The position numbers and the translations under genes are program-made. Positions 61,833 through 64,000 of a DNA stretch of 64,000 bases are shown here, piece after piece. Source of the stretch: Mesorhizobium sp. INR15 (GTDB taxonomy: Bacteria > Pseudomonadota > Alphaproteobacteria > Rhizobiales > Rhizobiaceae). The stretch spans positions 6,210,001 through 6,274,000 of the forward strand of contig NZ_CP045496.1 of assembly GCF_015500075.1 (NCBI RefSeq), in the 5' to 3' direction. Each line of letters begins with the position of its first letter. Positions within the stretch are counted from its first letter, which is position 1. The notes under the pieces were generated by a model that ran no database searches, was not told the origin of the DNA, and saw only the letters and a list, made by a program, of their open reading frames with translations.

Positions 61833-63329
61833 TCAAAACCTCGGAATGTCCGGGAACGGCAGCTTGCCGCCCGAAATATGCATGCGCCCGAGCTCGGCGC
61901 AGCGGCGCAGTTGCGGAAATACTTTTCCCGGGTTGAGCAGATGGTTGGGATCGAAGGCGCATTTGACGCGCATCTGCTGGTCGAGGTCGATCTGGTTGAA
62001 CATTTCCGGCATCAGGTCGCGCTTCTCGACGCCGACGCCGTGCTCACCGGTCAACACGCCGCCGACCTTGACGCAGAGCCGCAGGATGTCGGCGCCAAAG
62101 CTTTCGGCCTTGTCGAGTTCGCCGGGGACATTGGCATCGTAGAGGATCAGCGGATGCAGATTGCCGTCGCCGGCATGAAAGACATTGGCGACGCCGAGGC
62201 CGTATTTCTCCGAGAGCTCGCGCATGCCGGCCAGCACGCGCGGCAGTTCCTTGCGCGGGATAGTGCCATCCATGCAGTAATAGTCGGGTGAGATGCGGCC
62301 AACCGCCGGAAACGCCGCCTTTCGGCCAGCCCAGAAACTCGCCCGTTCCTGCTCCGACTGCGAGATGCGGCAGGTTGTCGAACCGTTGCGGATGGCGATC
62401 GCTTCGACAGCGGCGATCAGGTGATCGACCTCGACGCCTGGCCCGTCGAGTTCGACGATCAGCAGCGCCTCGACATCGAGGGGATAGCCGGCATGGACGA
62501 AATCCTCGGCGGCGTGGATCGCCGGCCGATCCATCATCTCCATCCCACCCGGAATGATGCCGGCGCCGATAATGTCGGCGACGCATTGGCCGCCCTGCTC
62601 GCTGGTGGGAAAGCCGATCAGAAGCGCACGCGCCGTTTCCGGCTTCTTCAAGATACGTACCGTCACCTCGGTGACGACGCCAAGCAGGCCTTCGGAGCCG
62701 GTCATGACGCCAAGCAGATCATAGCCTTCGGAATCGAGATGATTGCCGCCGAGGCGAACCACCTCGCCGTTCATCAGCACCATCTCGATACCCAGCACAT
62801 TGTTGGCGGTAAGGCCATATTTCAGGCAGTGCACGCCGCCGGAATTCTCCGCGACATTGCCGCCGATCGAGCAGGCGATCTGGGAGGATGGATCGGGCGC
62901 ATAATAGAAGCCCTCCTGCTCGACGGCGGTGGTGATGCCGAGATTGGTGACACCGGGCTGGGCAACGACAACGCGGTTGGGAAAATCAATCGTGAGAATG
63001 CGGTTGAAGCGGCTCATGACCAAGAGCACGGCATCTTCAAGCGGCAGCGCGCCGCCCGACAGCGAGGTGCCGGAACCGCGCGGCACGACGCGGATGTTGC
63101 GATCGTTGCAGTATTTCAGCACACGGGAGACCTGCGCCACCGTCTGCGGCAGCACCACCACCAGCGGCAGTTGCCGATAGGCCGTCAGTCCGTCGCTCTC
63201 GAAAGCCCGCATGGCGTTGGCCGCGTCGACGACGCCCTCGCCCGGCACGATGATGCGCATGTCGGCGACAATCTCGTTTCGCCGGCGCATCGTGGCATCA
63301 TCAGGTTTCGGCATGGCCAGGCCGGACAT
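61833..63329 (-). CDS. glcD: Glycolate oxidase, flavin catalytic subunit
   Basis: The protein has 498 residues from the ATG giving MSGLAMPKPD; a GTG four codons earlier is the alternative. The FAD-linked oxidase domain has VVPRGSGTSLSGGALP near residue 80, IGGNVAENSGGVHCLKYGLT near 155, and a C-terminal GEHGVGVEKRDLMPEMF near 440. It oxidises glycolate (or D-lactate) using covalent or bound FAD. It heads the glcD-glcE-DUF4870-glcF unit. Confidence 0.95.
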   Translation of the reverse strand: MSGLAMPKPDDATMRRRNEIVADMRIIVPGEGVVDAANAMRAFESDGLTAYRQLPLVVVLPQTVAQVSRVLKYCNDRNIRVVPRGSGTSLSGGALPLEDAVLLVMSRFNRILTIDFPNRVVVAQPGVTNLGITTAVEQEGFYYAPDPSSQIACSIGGNVAENSGGVHCLKYGLTANNVLGIEMVLMNGEVVRLGGNHLDSEGYDLLGVMTGSEGLLGVVTEVTVRILKKPETARALLIGFPTSEQGGQCVADIIGAGIIPGGMEMMDRPAIHAAEDFVHAGYPLDVEALLIVELDGPGVEVDHLIAAVEAIAIRNGSTTCRISQSEQERASFWAGRKAAFPAVGRISPDYYCMDGTIPRKELPRVLAGMRELSEKYGLGVANVFHAGDGNLHPLILYDANVPGELDKAESFGADILRLCVKVGGVLTGEHGVGVEKRDLMPEMFNQIDLDQQMRVKCAFDPNHLLNPGKVFPQLRRCAELGRMHISGGKLPFPDIPRF

Positions 63330-63492
63330 CAACAGCCTCACTTAGCTTGACTGGTCAAAATCTTTTACCAGTGAAGCGGCGATGTTGCAAATCCTGCTTT
63401 GGCGGAAAATCGGACGCCGAGGCAGAGCCACGCTTCCGCAGCGGCAATCTGCCGCTGTTTGACCAGCCCTCCGCCGTTTATGAATAAACTCG

Positions 63493-64000
63493 TTATTCGC
63501 CGGCGTGCTTGCCGGGCTCGGAATGCATCTGGCGCACACGGCGCACACCCCACCAGACAAGCAGGATGGCGACCGGCACCGACGCGGCGGTCACGACTTC
63601 CGGCGCGAAGGTATGGCCGAAGACCGAGGCACCCTTGGCGACATAGCCGATGAGACCGACAACATAATAGGAGACGGCGGCGACAGACAGGCCTTCCACA
63701 GTCTGCTGCAGGCGCAATTGCAGGCGGGCGCGGTTGTTCATCGACGCCAGCAGGTCGCGGTTCTGCTTCTCGACTTCGACGTCGACCCAGGTGCGCAGCA
63801 ACGTGGTGGCGCGGGTCAGCTTGCGCGACAGGTTGGCCTGGCGCTCCTCGACCGAACGGCAGGTGCGCATGGCCGGCGCGACACGGCGCTGCAGAAAGCC
63901 GCCCCAGGTGTCGTAGCCGGGCACCGCCTCTTCCTCGAGCGCCTCCAGCCGTTCGCTGACGATGCCGTCATAGGCGCGGTTGGCGCCGAAGCGGTAAAGG
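63493..64000 (-). CDS. DUF3422-like membrane protein, 5' end outside window
   Basis: The minus-strand frame is open to the window edge, giving about 168 C-terminal residues. It reads YRFGANRAYDGIVSERLEAL, then a helical segment with RQANLSRKLTRATTLLRTWVDVEVEKQNRDLL, and two membrane helices near the end (SVAAVSYYVVGLIGYVAKG and VVTAASVPVAILLVWWGVRR). This arrangement, a coiled soluble part with a C-terminal membrane hairpin, fits DUF3422 proteins of alphaproteobacteria, whose function is unknown. Confidence 0.65.
   Translation of the reverse strand, partial: LYRFGANRAYDGIVSERLEALEEEAVPGYDTWGGFLQRRVAPAMRTCRSVEERQANLSRKLTRATTLLRTWVDVEVEKQNRDLLASMNNRARLQLRLQQTVEGLSVAAVSYYVVGLIGYVAKGASVFGHTFAPEVVTAASVPVAILLVWWGVRRVRQMHSEPGKHAGE

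Overview
The window looks like chromosome of a Mesorhizobium-type bacterium (Alphaproteobacteria, Rhizobiales). The basis is the protein families, the short HisG paired with HisZ, the glcDEF order, an ECF41-type sigma factor operon and two families of rhizobial-style intergenic palindromes. The species is inferred from protein and repeat style; no search was run.

The window has two parts that meet near 35.4 kb. Positions 1-35.4 kb are accessory and mosaic. They hold insertion-sequence debris (an internally deleted IS110 copy, a complete-looking IS91-type element with its own tyrosine recombinase), gene fragments, tRNA-end-like scraps and, at the right border, a P4-type integrase gene killed by nonsense codons and lying just past the 3' end of guaA. 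From 35.4 to 64 kb the genes are ordinary core genes: guaA, rsmB-like, aqpZ, katG/oxyR, purC, hisS-hisZ-hisG, tag, an L,D-transpeptidase, a folD-like gene and glcDEF. The simplest reading is a decayed integrative element or genomic island inserted at guaA, with its other end outside the window.

The accessory part carries three metabolic blocks. (1) 1-6.4 kb: a co-directional run of a flavin-halogenase-like C-terminus, an archaeal-type ADH-synthase-like aldolase, TrpD-like and TrpF-like enzymes, a zinc alcohol dehydrogenase, a PurF-like PRPP amidotransferase and a LysE-type exporter. This is not a trp or pur operon; it resembles an uncharacterised PRPP-dependent biosynthetic cluster and is the strongest candidate here for an undescribed system. 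(2) 8.3-19.7 kb: a non-pyrrolysine MttB-family protein, a dimethylglycine/sarcosine dehydrogenase-like FAD/GcvT protein, an aminotransferase, a GcvA-like regulator, an acetolactate-synthase-like TPP enzyme, an MmgE/PrpD protein and a Tat-exported solute-binding protein, suggesting catabolism of an N-methylated compound. (3) 23.2-34.4 kb: an ornithine-cyclodeaminase-family enzyme, two aminotransferases, a SufS-like protein without the usual cysteine, an inositol-monophosphatase-family protein, a complete polar amino acid ABC transporter, an XRE-cupin regulator and a MocR regulator whose PLP lysine position is arginine. This suggests uptake and metabolism of an unusual amino acid or opine-like compound.

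In the core part the points of interest are two copies of a 15-bp palindrome at a marR promoter, the katG/oxyR divergent pair, two sigma-factor genes with SnoaL-like C-terminal extensions (one ending in tandem 18-bp repeats), a FolD-like protein with substitutions at catalytic positions, and two large intergenic inverted repeats.
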